Source: Allobosea thiooxidans (GTDB lineage Bacteria > Pseudomonadota > Alphaproteobacteria > Rhizobiales > Beijerinckiaceae). From it: 64,000 nucleotides of DNA. Below, piece after piece: positions 18,106-26,121 of the stretch; the stretch's first letter is position 1, and each line of letters opens with the position of its first letter. The stretch covers positions 317,501 to 381,500 of the forward strand of contig NZ_FUYX01000002.1 in the NCBI RefSeq assembly GCF_900168195.1, written 5' to 3'. A program made the position numbers and the translations under genes. The notes below the pieces were generated by a model that had not been told where the DNA came from, did no database searches, and saw nothing but the letters and a program-made list of their open reading frames with translations.

Positions 18106-18345
18106 ATGGCCGGACGGCACACCAACTGGCGCAACCTGATCATGGTCACCTCGTTCGGGATCCTGATCGCTGTCGAGCTCTTCGGCGTGGCGCTGGCGGC
18201 CGGCTGGGCTCTGGCCGGCCTCTTCGATCTCGGCACCATCTTCGAATACATCATGATGGCGATCTTCTCGGTGTTCGCGGCCTATGGGCTGCTGAACCTG
18301 ATGCGGCGGATGCTCAAGATCGAGCACCTGACCGAGGTCGACTGA
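18106..18345 (+). CDS. Small two-helix membrane protein, hypothetical
   Basis: Protein of 79 residues with two hydrophobic segments (about residues 12-35 and 42-62) and a short charged tail. The ATG at 18106 is preceded by GAAGGAAGGA. It is divergent from the gamma-glutamyltransferase gene and convergent with the TRAP genes. No family recognised. The clean ribosome site and two good membrane helices support a real gene. Confidence 0.72.
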   Translation: MAGRHTNWRNLIMVTSFGILIAVELFGVALAAGWALAGLFDLGTIFEYIMMAIFSVFAAYGLLNLMRRMLKIEHLTEVD

Positions 18346-18373
18346 AACCTTCGTCTCTCTCCGGGCGCAAGCG

Positions 18374-18463
18374 GCCATTGCGAGGAGCGCGAGCTCCGAA
18401 GCAACCCAGGAGGACGTGGAACTCTGCGCCCTCCTGGATTGCTTCGCTTCGCTCGCAATGACG
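18374..18463. repeat. Palindromic intergenic repeat, copy 1
   Basis: About 90 bases that fold on themselves: CATTGCGAGGAGCGCGAGC on the left pairs broadly with GCTTCGCTTCGCTCGCAATG on the right, with inner arms CCCAGGAGGAC and CTCCTGG. It shares the outer CATTGCGAG/CTCGCAATG ends and the GAAGCAAtCCAG motif with copies at 25082 and 29434. It lies between two convergent genes, where it could also act as a bidirectional terminator. This is the most diverged copy. Confidence 0.8.
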
Positions 18464-18482
18464 GGTCCGCGGCTCGGATGAT

Positions 18483-18848
18483 CTAGTTGCAGATCTTCAG
18501 CGTCACCGGGTCGGCATCATCAGGCAGGTAGTCGCCCATCGGCCGGCACTGCCCGGCCAGGCAGATGCGCCAGTCGGCGGTCGCGCCCGAGCGGCGCATC
18601 ACCACTTCCTTCAGCGGCGGCAGCGTCGGGCGCCAGCGCCAGAAGCCGTCGACCAGCCTGGCGCCGTCGGGCGGGTCCATGCCGGCGCCGGAGCCCTCGA
18701 TCCGCGCCTCGACGATCTCGGGGCCCGCGGGCGTCGCCTGCCAGACCTCCTCCCACAGCGTCTTCTGCACCGAGTGCCGCCAGCTCAGCGTGACCTCGCC
18801 GCGGCCGAGCGCCACGACGAGCGCACCGGCCGCGAGGCAGAGGCTCAT
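18483..18848 (-). CDS. DUF1850 domain protein, TAXI-TRAP associated
   Basis: Protein of 121 residues with an N-terminal hydrophobic segment (possible signal or anchor) and the conserved DUF1850 features: SWRHSVQKTLWEEVW near the N-terminus and a central DGFWRWRPTLPPLKEVVMRRS. DUF1850 genes sit beside TAXI-type TRAP transporters, as here, with a four-base overlap to the fused permease gene. Function is not established; it probably assists the transporter in the envelope. Confidence 0.85.
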   Translation of the reverse strand: MSLCLAAGALVVALGRGEVTLSWRHSVQKTLWEEVWQATPAGPEIVEARIEGSGAGMDPPDGARLVDGFWRWRPTLPPLKEVVMRRSGATADWRICLAGQCRPMGDYLPDDADPVTLKICN

Positions 18849-21151
18849 GCGGTGGCCGGGGTGGCGCGGATGCGCCAGAGATGCTGGCCGACCAGCAGGG
18901 CGCCGAGAATGAAGCCGGCTTCGTCGGTGATCGGCAGGGCGGCGACCAGCAGGGCGGCGGCGACGGTGGCGAGGATGCGCTCCCAGGTCGCCAGCTTACC
19001 GTACAGATAGCCGACCACGGCTGCGCCCCACAGGATCATCGCGAAGCTGGCCTTGGCCACGATATAGACGACGGCGAGCCAGTAGGACGTGCCTTCGAGC
19101 CCGGCGACCGGCTGCAGCATCAGGTTCGGATCATAGACCGCCATATAGGGCACGACGAAGCCCGGCAGGGCGATCTTCACCGCCTGGACGCCGATCTTCA
19201 TGCCCGAGACCTTGGCCATCGGGGCCGCGGCGAAGGCGGCCAGTGCGACCGGTGGCGTCAGATCCGCCATGATGCCGAAATAGAACACGAACATGTGGCT
19301 GACGATCAGCGGCACGTCGAGCTGGAGCAGGATCGGCGCGGCCAGAGACGAGGTGATGATGTAGTTCGGGATGGTCGGGATGCCCATGCCGAGGATCAGG
19401 CTGAAGATCATCGTCAGCACCAGGGCCAGGAACATCGAGCTCTTGCCGATGCCGATCAGCCAGGAGCCGAAGATCGTGCCGATGCCGGTCAGCGTCATCG
19501 TGCCGATGACGATGCCGACGAGCGCGCAGGCGAGGCCGACCGGCAGCGCCTGGCGGGCGCCGTCGGCCAAGGCCTCGATGCAGGAGCGCAGCACCTCGCG
19601 GCCGGTGGCGCCGCGGAACACGTTCCAGACCACCAGCGCCAGGACGACCATCAGCACTGTCGCCATGCTGATCGTCATCGAGGCGGCCGAGATCAGCGCG
19701 AACCCGACCCAGAACACGATCCGCAGCGCCGGCGTCGCCAGGCCCGAGGCGACCGCGAGCGCGAGGATCAGCGCGACGGTGAGGGCAAGCCCGATCGCAC
19801 CGGCGAAGAGCGGGGTGAAGCCGGCGAAGAGGAGATAGACCAGCACCAGCAGCGGCGCGATCAGGTACCAGCTCTTGCGCAGTTCGGCGCGTGCGCTCGG
19901 CAGCTCCGATTTTGGCAGACCGTGCAGGCCGAGCTTGCCGGCCTCGAGATGGACCGCCCAGTAGCAGGCTCCGAAATAGAGCAGCGCCGGAATGATCGCG
20001 GCCTCGACGATCTTGGAATAGGGGACGTCGATCGTCTCGGCCATGATGAAGGCGACCGCGCCCATCACGGGCGGCATGATCTGGCCGCCCATCGAGGAGG
20101 TGGCCTCGACGCCGCCGGCGAAGGCGCCGGAGAAGCCCGAGCGCTTCATCAGCGGAATCGTGAACTGGCCGGAGGCCACGACATTGGCGACGCCGGAGCC
20201 CGAGACCGTGCCCATCAAGGCCGAGGAGGCGACGCAGACCTTGCCGGGGCCACCCTGCTTGCCGCCGAAGACGGCCATCGAGATGTCGTTGAAGAAATCG
20301 ATCACCCCGGCGCGCTCCATGAAGGCGCCGAATAGGATGAACAGGAAGATGAAGGTGGCGGAAACTGCCGTCGGTGTGGCGTAGAGCCCCTCGGTGCCGA
20401 AGGCCATCTGCTCGACGACCTGATCGAGGCCGTAGCCGCGGTGGTCGAAGGGCGCCGGCAGGTAGCTGCCGAAGAAGCAATAGGCCAGGAAGGTGCCCGC
20501 GACGAGCGGCAGCGCGATGCCCATTGCCCGCCAGACCAGCAGGAACAGCACCGTCAGCGCCGCCAGCCCGATGACGATGTCGGCCTGGGTCAGGTCCCCG
20601 GCACGGTTCACCAGCTCGACATAGTTCCACCAGTGATAGAGGCCGATCGCGAAGCCCACGATGCCGACACCCCACCAGAAGATCCGGGCGGGAGGCGAGG
20701 TTTCGTCCGCATTGGCCAGCAGGCCGCAGGCGGTCAGGCAGAGGAAGCCGACATGGACGGTGCGCAGCACCTGGTTCGGCAGCGTGCCGGTGTAGAGCGT
20801 GACGAGCTCGAAGGCGCCGAGCAAGGCGAGGAAGGCGATCGCTGCCTCGCCCATCGGCCGGCCCCGCAGGGCCGACAGGACGATCCAGGCGAACCAGAGC
20901 ACGAAGCCGACACGGATGACGGTGATCGGCGTCAGCCAGTCCACCCTTTCGAGAATGCGGAAATCAAGCGGGATGCCGAAGGCCGTCACAACCTGAAAGA
21001 GCGAGAACGCGACGGCGATCCAGAACAGCACGCGCCCCTTCCAGCCGCTGCCGAAGGTCGCGGGCAGGCCGTGCTCCGGATCGTGCGCGGGCGGCACCGG
21101 CGCGCCGGCCAGATCAGGCACGGCGAGGGGTCTGGTGGTATCCTGGCTCAT
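18845..21151 (-). CDS. TAXI-type TRAP transporter, fused DctQ-DctM permease
   Basis: Inner-membrane protein of 768 residues with roughly 18 hydrophobic segments, the fused small plus large subunit form used by TAXI TRAP systems. Conserved DctM-type stretches include SGSGVANVVASGQFTIPLMK, GGQIMPPVMGAVAFIMAE and GMGIPTIPNYIITSSLAAP. The ATG at 21151 is preferred over a TTG 60 bases upstream because that TTG lies within a strong hairpin. It transports an organic acid or amino acid, driven by a cation gradient, together with the binding protein encoded just upstream. Confidence 0.93.
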   Translation of the reverse strand: MSQDTTRPLAVPDLAGAPVPPAHDPEHGLPATFGSGWKGRVLFWIAVAFSLFQVVTAFGIPLDFRILERVDWLTPITVIRVGFVLWFAWIVLSALRGRPMGEAAIAFLALLGAFELVTLYTGTLPNQVLRTVHVGFLCLTACGLLANADETSPPARIFWWGVGIVGFAIGLYHWWNYVELVNRAGDLTQADIVIGLAALTVLFLLVWRAMGIALPLVAGTFLAYCFFGSYLPAPFDHRGYGLDQVVEQMAFGTEGLYATPTAVSATFIFLFILFGAFMERAGVIDFFNDISMAVFGGKQGGPGKVCVASSALMGTVSGSGVANVVASGQFTIPLMKRSGFSGAFAGGVEATSSMGGQIMPPVMGAVAFIMAETIDVPYSKIVEAAIIPALLYFGACYWAVHLEAGKLGLHGLPKSELPSARAELRKSWYLIAPLLVLVYLLFAGFTPLFAGAIGLALTVALILALAVASGLATPALRIVFWVGFALISAASMTISMATVLMVVLALVVWNVFRGATGREVLRSCIEALADGARQALPVGLACALVGIVIGTMTLTGIGTIFGSWLIGIGKSSMFLALVLTMIFSLILGMGIPTIPNYIITSSLAAPILLQLDVPLIVSHMFVFYFGIMADLTPPVALAAFAAAPMAKVSGMKIGVQAVKIALPGFVVPYMAVYDPNLMLQPVAGLEGTSYWLAVVYIVAKASFAMILWGAAVVGYLYGKLATWERILATVAAALLVAALPITDEAGFILGALLVGQHLWRIRATPATA

Positions 21152-21212
21152 GGCGACGTCCCCATCCGGCCGCTTCGCGGGCGGCGGCCCTTCCGGCACT
21201 GCTTCAGACAAA

Positions 21213-21240
21213 GGGCGAGGCCGGCAAACCGGCCCCGCCC
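21213..21240 (-). promoter_or_regulatory. Intra-operon hairpin between binding protein and permease genes
   Basis: GGGCGAGGCCGG and CCGGCCCCGCCC form a 12-bp stem with one mismatch and a 4-base loop, between the stop of the TAXI binding protein gene and the TRAP permease start. On the minus strand only TTT follows, so it is a weak terminator or an mRNA-stabilising structure. Such hairpins commonly let the binding protein be made in excess of the permease. Confidence 0.55.
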
Positions 21241-21268
21241 CGGACTATGCGGTCGAAGGATTCGGGCC

Positions 21269-22237
21269 TCAGGAGCCGACCTTCAGGCCTTTTTCCTTGA
21301 AATAGCGCGCGGCGCCGGGATGCAGCGGGACAGGCATGCCCTCGAGCGCGCTGTCGAGCTTGATCGCGCGCGCCGCCGCATGGGCCGCGGTCAGGTCACC
21401 GAGATTCTCGTAGATCGCCTTGGTCATCTGGTAGGCCGTCTCCTCCTTCACGCCGTCATGGGTGACGAGGTAGTTGACGACCGCGGCGGCCGGCACTGCG
21501 GCCGTCTGTCCGGTATAGGTGTTGGCCGGGATCGAGACCTTGACGAAGGGCGGACCGGCCTTGTCAACGACCGCAGCCGGAACCTCGACCATGGTGATCT
21601 CAACCGAGGTCGCGAGGTCGCGCAGCGAGGCGACGCCGAGGCCGGCCGACTGCAGCGTGGCGTCGAGCTGCCGATTCTTCATCAGCTCGACCGATTCGGC
21701 GAAGGGCAGGTACTCGACCTTGCCGAGGTCCTTGTAGCTCAGCCCCGCGGCGGCGAGGATGGCGCGGGCGTTGAGCTCGGTCCCGGATTTCGGCGCGCCG
21801 ACCGAGAGGCGCTTGCCCTTGAGGTCGGCGAGTGTCTTGATACCGCTCTCCTTCGAGGCGACGATCTGGACGTAGTTCGGGTAGATCGCGGTGACGCCGC
21901 GCAGCTTCTTCAGCGGCGCCTTGAAGCCGGCCTCCTCGTCGCCCTTCCAGGCGGCGTCGAGCGAATCGCCGAGCGTGAAGGCGATCTCGCCCTTGCCCTG
22001 CTGCAGCAGGACGAGGTTCTCGACCGAGGCCTTGGTGGCCTGCACGGTCGGCCGGACGCCCGGAATCTTCTCGCCATAGATCTTCGAGAGCGCGACGCCC
22101 AGCGGATAATAGACGCCCGAGGTGCCGCCGGTCAGGACGTTGACGAAGTCCTGCGCGCGGGCCGCTGCCGGGGCGACGGCGAGCGCTACGACGGCGGCAA
22201 GGCCGGCGAGCCGCCGGGTGCGAAACAGCGATTTCAT
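21269..22237 (-). CDS. TAXI family TRAP transporter solute-binding protein
   Basis: Periplasmic protein of 322 residues with a signal peptide (cleavage after about residue 28, ARAQD). Hallmark stretches are VLTGGTSGVYYPLGVALSKI near the N-terminus, DLKGKRLSVGAPKSGTELNA and a C-terminal LHPGAARYFKEKG. It captures the ligand, often glutamate-like or another dicarboxylate, for the fused permease. First gene of the minus-strand TRAP unit, divergent from the glucan protein gene across a 225-base gap in which I see no further feature. Confidence 0.93.
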   Translation of the reverse strand: MKSLFRTRRLAGLAAVVALAVAPAAARAQDFVNVLTGGTSGVYYPLGVALSKIYGEKIPGVRPTVQATKASVENLVLLQQGKGEIAFTLGDSLDAAWKGDEEAGFKAPLKKLRGVTAIYPNYVQIVASKESGIKTLADLKGKRLSVGAPKSGTELNARAILAAAGLSYKDLGKVEYLPFAESVELMKNRQLDATLQSAGLGVASLRDLATSVEITMVEVPAAVVDKAGPPFVKVSIPANTYTGQTAAVPAAAVVNYLVTHDGVKEETAYQMTKAIYENLGDLTAAHAAARAIKLDSALEGMPVPLHPGAARYFKEKGLKVGS

Positions 22238-22462
22238 GGTCTCTCCCTGAGCTGAGGTCCGGCTCGTTCGGCCGGTTCATCGCGTTTTTAGAGCATGCTC
22301 GACCGGAAAGGGAAAGCGCCGGGCCGCCGGTGCCGGTCCGTCTTTAGCCCAAGGAGCGGACTGGTTTCGCCATGATTGGCTGACTATCTCTTGCCGCGTG
22401 CGGTTGCCCTTGCCCCTGGGACAGGCTAGCCGGGCATCGAGCAACCAGCGATCAGGAACGAC

Positions 22463-24094
22463 ATGGACGACCGCGCCGGGCAGGGCAGCCAGAGGCTTCG
22501 CCTCGATCGACGGACTCTTCTCGCAGGTGCGGGCGCGACGGCGACGCTCGCCGCGCTGGGCTTTGCGCCGCAGGCGCTGGCGCAGCAGGGGCTGAAGCTC
22601 GGACAGGCCGAGGATTTCACCTTCGAGGCGCTGAAGGCGCGGGCGAAGCAGCTGGCGGCACAGCCCTATCAGCCGCCGCCGAATCCGCGTCCGGACGTTC
22701 TCGAGCGGATCGACTATGACGCCCATGGCAAGATCCGCTTCAAGCCGGAGATGGCGCTCTGGGCGAACGGGCCCTCGCCCTGGCCGGTGACCTTCTTCCA
22801 TCTCGGCCGCTACTTCCAGAAGCCGGTGCGGATGCATGTCGTCGAGGGCGGCAAGGCGCGCGAGATCGTCTACGACGAGAGCTATTTCGAGATGCCGGCC
22901 GACTCGCCGGCGCGCGATCTGCCGACGGGGGCTGGTTTCGCCGGCTTCCGCTTCCAGGAAAGCCGCAGCGGTCATCCCGGCCGCAAGGGGGAGACGCTCG
23001 ACTGGAAGAAGAACGACTGGGTCGCCTTCCTCGGCGCCTCCTATTTCCGCGCGATCGGGGAGCTCTACCAGTACGGGCTCTCGGCGCGCGGCCTCGCCAT
23101 TGACCCGGCGGTCGCCGGCCGGGCCGAGGAGTTTCCCGACTTCACCCATATCTGGCTGGAGACGCCGAAGGACGGCGCCGAGCACGTCACGATCTACGCG
23201 CTGCTCTCCGGGCCGAGCGTGGCCGGCGCCTATCGCTTCCGCATGCATCGCGGCAAGGGCGTCACCATGGAGATCGAGACCGCGATCCATCTGCGCAAGG
23301 ATGTCTCGCGGCTCGGCATCGCGCCGCTGACCTCGATGTTCTGGTATTCCGAGACGGCGAAGGCGACCGCGGTCGACTGGCGCCCGGAAGTGCATGATTC
23401 CGATGGACTCGCGCTCTGGACGGGCACGGGCGAACGCGCCTGGCGGCCGCTCAACAATCCGCGGCATACGATCGCCTCGGCCTTCGTCGACGAGAACCCG
23501 CGCGGCTTCGGCCTGATGCAGCGCGACCGCGAGGTCGGCCATTACCTCGACGGCGTGTTCTACGAGCGCCGCCCCAGCCTCTGGGTCGAGACGGAAGGCC
23601 AGTGGGGCAAGGGCTCGGTCCAGCTGATCGAGATCCCGACGGACGACGAGATCCACGACAACATCGTGGCGATGTGGGTGCCGGAGGCGCCGGCCCGGGC
23701 CGGCAACGCCTATAATTACCGCTACACGCTGCACTGGCTTGCCGACGAACCCTTCCCGACGACGCTCGGCCGGGTCGTCGCGACGCGGCTGGGCAATGGT
23801 GGCCAGCCGGGGACGGTCCGCCCCAAGGGCGTGCGCAAGTTCATGGTCGAGTTCCTCGGCCCGGCGCTGGAGACGATCCCCTTCGGCGTCAAGCCGGAGG
23901 TGGTGCTCTCGGCCTCGCGCGGCTCCTTCTCCTACATCTTCGCGGAAGCCGTGCCGGACGACATCCCCGGCCATTGGCGGGCCCAGTTCGACCTGACGGT
24001 CGAGGGCAGCGAGCCGGTCGAGATGCGCTGCTATCTCAAGGCCGGCGGCACGGTGCTGACCGAGACCTGGCTCTACCAGTACCTGCCGTTCTGA
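22463..24094 (+). CDS. Periplasmic glucan biosynthesis protein, OpgG/OpgD family
   Basis: Protein of 543 residues with a twin-arginine-type leader (LDRRTLLAGAGATATLAALG) ending near AQQ at residue 41, which points to OpgD rather than the Sec-exported OpgG. Family motifs include YDAHGKIRFKPEMALW, FPDFTHIWLE and NYRYTLHW. It shapes osmoregulated periplasmic glucans. There is no OpgH glucosyltransferase next to it. The NdvA-like glucan exporter at 31302 is also in this window, so both glucan types may be represented. Confidence 0.88.
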   Translation: MDDRAGQGSQRLRLDRRTLLAGAGATATLAALGFAPQALAQQGLKLGQAEDFTFEALKARAKQLAAQPYQPPPNPRPDVLERIDYDAHGKIRFKPEMALWANGPSPWPVTFFHLGRYFQKPVRMHVVEGGKAREIVYDESYFEMPADSPARDLPTGAGFAGFRFQESRSGHPGRKGETLDWKKNDWVAFLGASYFRAIGELYQYGLSARGLAIDPAVAGRAEEFPDFTHIWLETPKDGAEHVTIYALLSGPSVAGAYRFRMHRGKGVTMEIETAIHLRKDVSRLGIAPLTSMFWYSETAKATAVDWRPEVHDSDGLALWTGTGERAWRPLNNPRHTIASAFVDENPRGFGLMQRDREVGHYLDGVFYERRPSLWVETEGQWGKGSVQLIEIPTDDEIHDNIVAMWVPEAPARAGNAYNYRYTLHWLADEPFPTTLGRVVATRLGNGGQPGTVRPKGVRKFMVEFLGPALETIPFGVKPEVVLSASRGSFSYIFAEAVPDDIPGHWRAQFDLTVEGSEPVEMRCYLKAGGTVLTETWLYQYLPF

Positions 24095-24138
24095 TCGGCA
24101 CGGGACAGGCGCGGAATCGCGCTTGCTCCGGCGCGGGC

Positions 24139-24156
24139 GTAACATTATATCATTTC
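24139..24156 (+). promoter_or_regulatory. Zur-like box upstream of the zinc uptake genes
   Basis: GTAACATTATATCATTTC; its reverse complement GAAATGATATAATGTTAC resembles the alphaproteobacterial Zur palindrome (about 14 of 18 positions against the consensus as I recall it). It ends two bases before the ATG of the His-rich microprotein. A TATCAT -10-like element lies inside the box (24148-24153), so repressor binding would cover the promoter and the transcript would begin at or near the ATG. Confidence 0.6.
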
Positions 24157-24158
24157 TT

Positions 24159-24308
24159 ATGGCCCACGCGCACGCCCCCCACACGCATCGCGCCGCCTCG
24201 GAAGCTCCGGGGTGGTCGCTGCTGCGTCTCTCGGCGGGAATGCGCATGGGGTTGGCCGCCATCGTCGTCGCCTTGTTGTGGCTGGCGACGCTGGCCGTGA
24301 TCCTGTGA
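24159..24308 (+). CDS. His-rich single-pass membrane microprotein in the zinc operon
   Basis: Protein of 49 residues: a His-rich N-terminus MAHAHAPHTH (H3, H5, H8, H10) and one C-terminal membrane helix (about residues 29-49, GLAAIVVALLWLATLAVIL). No Shine-Dalgarno sequence precedes the ATG at 24159; instead a Zur-like box ends two bases upstream, so translation may be leaderless. The stop is 14 bases before the ZnuC start, giving a tight operon. I do not recognise a family. Zinc capture at the membrane next to the ABC transporter is a reasonable inference from the histidines and the operon. Confidence 0.6.
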   Translation: MAHAHAPHTHRAASEAPGWSLLRLSAGMRMGLAAIVVALLWLATLAVIL

Positions 24309-24322
24309 TCGAGTTGCGTTCG

Positions 24323-25057
24323 ATGTCCGCCATCCGCCTGACCGATCTGACTCTGGGCTATGATCGCCACCCGGCGGTGCATCATCTCTCCGGCGAGATC
24401 GAAGCCGGCAGCCTGACCGCCATCGTCGGGCCGAACGGTGCCGGTAAATCCACCTTGCTCAAGGGCATCGCCGGGGCACTCGCTCCGCTTTCCGGCGGCA
24501 TCGCGCTCGCCAAGGGCAAGCGGCTCGCCTATCTCCCGCAATCGGCCGATCTCGACCGCTCTTTCCCGATCCATGTCTACGACCTCGTCGCCATGGGCCT
24601 GTGGAACCGGGCCGGCATCTTCGGCCGTATCGGGGCCCGCGCCGCCGACAAGATCGAGCATGCCATCGCGGCGGTCGGCCTGACCGGCTTCGAGCGCCGG
24701 CCGATCGGTACGCTCTCCGGCGGGCAGATGCAGCGGGCGCTGTTCGCGCGGCTGCTGCTGCAGGACGCCGACGTGATCCTGCTCGACGAGCCCTTCACTG
24801 CGATCGATGCGCGCACGACGGCCGACCTGCTTGATCTCGTGCGGCGCTGGCATGGCGAGAACCGCACGGTGGTCGCTGTGCTGCACGACATCGAGACGGT
24901 CAGGCAAGCCTTCCCGCAGACGCTGCTGCTGGCGCGCGAGGCCGTGGCCTGGGGCGAGACCGGCGCGGTGCTGACGCCGGAGAACCTGATGAAGGCGCGG
25001 CGCATGGTCGAATCCTTCGACAGCCACGCCGCCCCCTGCCAGCGCGACGCGGCGTGA
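24323..25057 (+). CDS. znuC: Zinc ABC transporter ATP-binding protein (ZnuC-like)
   Basis: ATPase of 244 residues with Walker A GPNGAGKST, signature LSGGQMQRALFARLLLQDAD and Walker B VILLDEPF followed by TAIDARTTADLLDLV, characteristic of metal (Zn/Mn) ABC ATPases. The ATG at 24323 is chosen from alignment of the N-terminus (IRLTDLTLGYDRHPAVHHLSG). Upstream is the His-rich microprotein behind a Zur-like box; downstream, a palindromic repeat separates it from ZnuB. Manganese cannot be excluded, but the Zur-like boxes and the His-rich partners favour zinc. Confidence 0.88.
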   Translation: MSAIRLTDLTLGYDRHPAVHHLSGEIEAGSLTAIVGPNGAGKSTLLKGIAGALAPLSGGIALAKGKRLAYLPQSADLDRSFPIHVYDLVAMGLWNRAGIFGRIGARAADKIEHAIAAVGLTGFERRPIGTLSGGQMQRALFARLLLQDADVILLDEPFTAIDARTTADLLDLVRRWHGENRTVVAVLHDIETVRQAFPQTLLLAREAVAWGETGAVLTPENLMKARRMVESFDSHAAPCQRDAA

Positions 25058-25081
25058 GACGCATTCGGCAACCCGGTTTTC

Positions 25082-25180
25082 CGTCATTGCGAGCGCAGCG
25101 AAGCAATCCAGGGGGACTTGGTCAAAGCGTTTCGCCTCGTCCCCCTAGATTGCTTCGTCGCTTCGCTCCTCGCAATGACG
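25082..25180. repeat. Palindromic intergenic repeat, copy 2
   Basis: About 99 bases with outer ends CGTCATTGCGAG and CTCGCAATGACG and inner arms AAGCAATCCAGGGGGAC and GTCCCCCTAGATTGCTT. It is close to perfectly self-complementary apart from the central 20 or so bases. Unlike the other two copies, it lies inside an operon, between znuC and znuB. Confidence 0.9.
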
Positions 25181-25211
25181 TTATGCGATCGCCCACCGGA
25201 TAGCTGACCTG

Positions 25212-26087
25212 TTGCTCTACGATCTCCTCATCGGCCCCTTCGCCGAATTCGACTTCATGCGGCGCGCCCTCGTCGGCGTGATCGCTCTCTCTGTCTCGGG
25301 CGCGCCGATCGGCGTCTTCCTGATGCTTCGACGCATGAGCCTGACCGGCGATGCGATGGCGCATGCGATCCTGCCGGGGGCGGCGCTCGGCTACCTTGTC
25401 GCCGGTTTCTCGCTGCCGGCGATGACGATCGGCGGGCTCGCGGCCGGTTTTGCGGTGGCGCTGGCGGCCGGCGCGGTGGCGCGGGCGACGGTGCTCAAGG
25501 AGGACGCCTCGCTTGCCGCCTTCTACCTGATCTCGCTCGCGCTCGGCGTCACCATCGTCTCGCTGCGGGGATCGGCGATCGACTTGCTGCACGTGCTCTT
25601 CGGCAATGTGCTGGCGCTGGACGACCAGGTGCTGATCCTGCTCGCCGGCGTCGCAACCGTCTCGTTGCTGTCGCTGGCGGCGCTCTATCGGCCGCTGGTG
25701 CTCGAATGCGTCGATCCGGGCTTCCTGCGCTCGGTCAGCCGCTCGGGCGGCGTCGTGCACCTGACCTTCCTCGCGCTGGTCGTGCTCAATCTCGTCGCGG
25801 GCTTCCATGCGCTGGGGACGCTGCTCGCCGTCGGCATGATGATGCTGCCGGCGGCCGCGGCGCGCTTCTGGACGGCCGACATCACGCGCCTGCTATTGCT
25901 TGCGGCGGGCTTCGGCATGGTCTCCGGCTATGCCGGCCTCGTCCTGTCCTATGCGGCGGGCTCGAGCCTGCCGGCAGGCCCCTCGATCATCCTCGCCGCC
26001 GGCGCGATCTATCTCGGCTCGCTCCTGTTCGGCTCGCAGGACGGACTTGCGCGCCGCCTCTTGCCTCGCGCCCATCTCCAGCGATAG
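25212..26087 (+). CDS. znuB: Zinc ABC transporter permease (ZnuB-like)
   Basis: Integral membrane protein of 291 residues with about eight hydrophobic segments. Family motifs are MSLTGDAMAHAILPG near the N-terminus, and GTLLAVGMMMLPAAAARFW. The start is the TTG at 25212, which gives MLYDLLIGPFAEFDFMRRAL, the usual N-terminus of the family; no strong ribosome site is visible. It forms the membrane channel for the ZnuC ATPase and ZnuA binding protein on either side. Confidence 0.9.
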   Translation: MLYDLLIGPFAEFDFMRRALVGVIALSVSGAPIGVFLMLRRMSLTGDAMAHAILPGAALGYLVAGFSLPAMTIGGLAAGFAVALAAGAVARATVLKEDASLAAFYLISLALGVTIVSLRGSAIDLLHVLFGNVLALDDQVLILLAGVATVSLLSLAALYRPLVLECVDPGFLRSVSRSGGVVHLTFLALVVLNLVAGFHALGTLLAVGMMMLPAAAARFWTADITRLLLLAAGFGMVSGYAGLVLSYAAGSSLPAGPSIILAAGAIYLGSLLFGSQDGLARRLLPRAHLQR

Positions 26088-26104
26088 AAACGTTATATCG
26101 TTTC
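26087..26104 (+). promoter_or_regulatory. Zur-like box upstream of znuA
   Basis: GAAACGTTATATCGTTTC, palindromic at 16 of 18 positions. With the following CATTTC it also resembles the 23-bp enterobacterial Zur consensus. It begins at the last base of the znuB stop codon and ends 17 bases before the znuA ATG, so znuA can be transcribed from its own zinc-regulated promoter as well as from upstream. Confidence 0.65.
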
Positions 26105-26121
26105 ATTTCATGGAGTCGCCA

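Noticed and set aside
22277..25087. A 936-codon minus-strand frame over the glucan protein and znuC genes
   Set aside because: Shadow of real plus-strand genes; low-complexity composition and no ribosome site.
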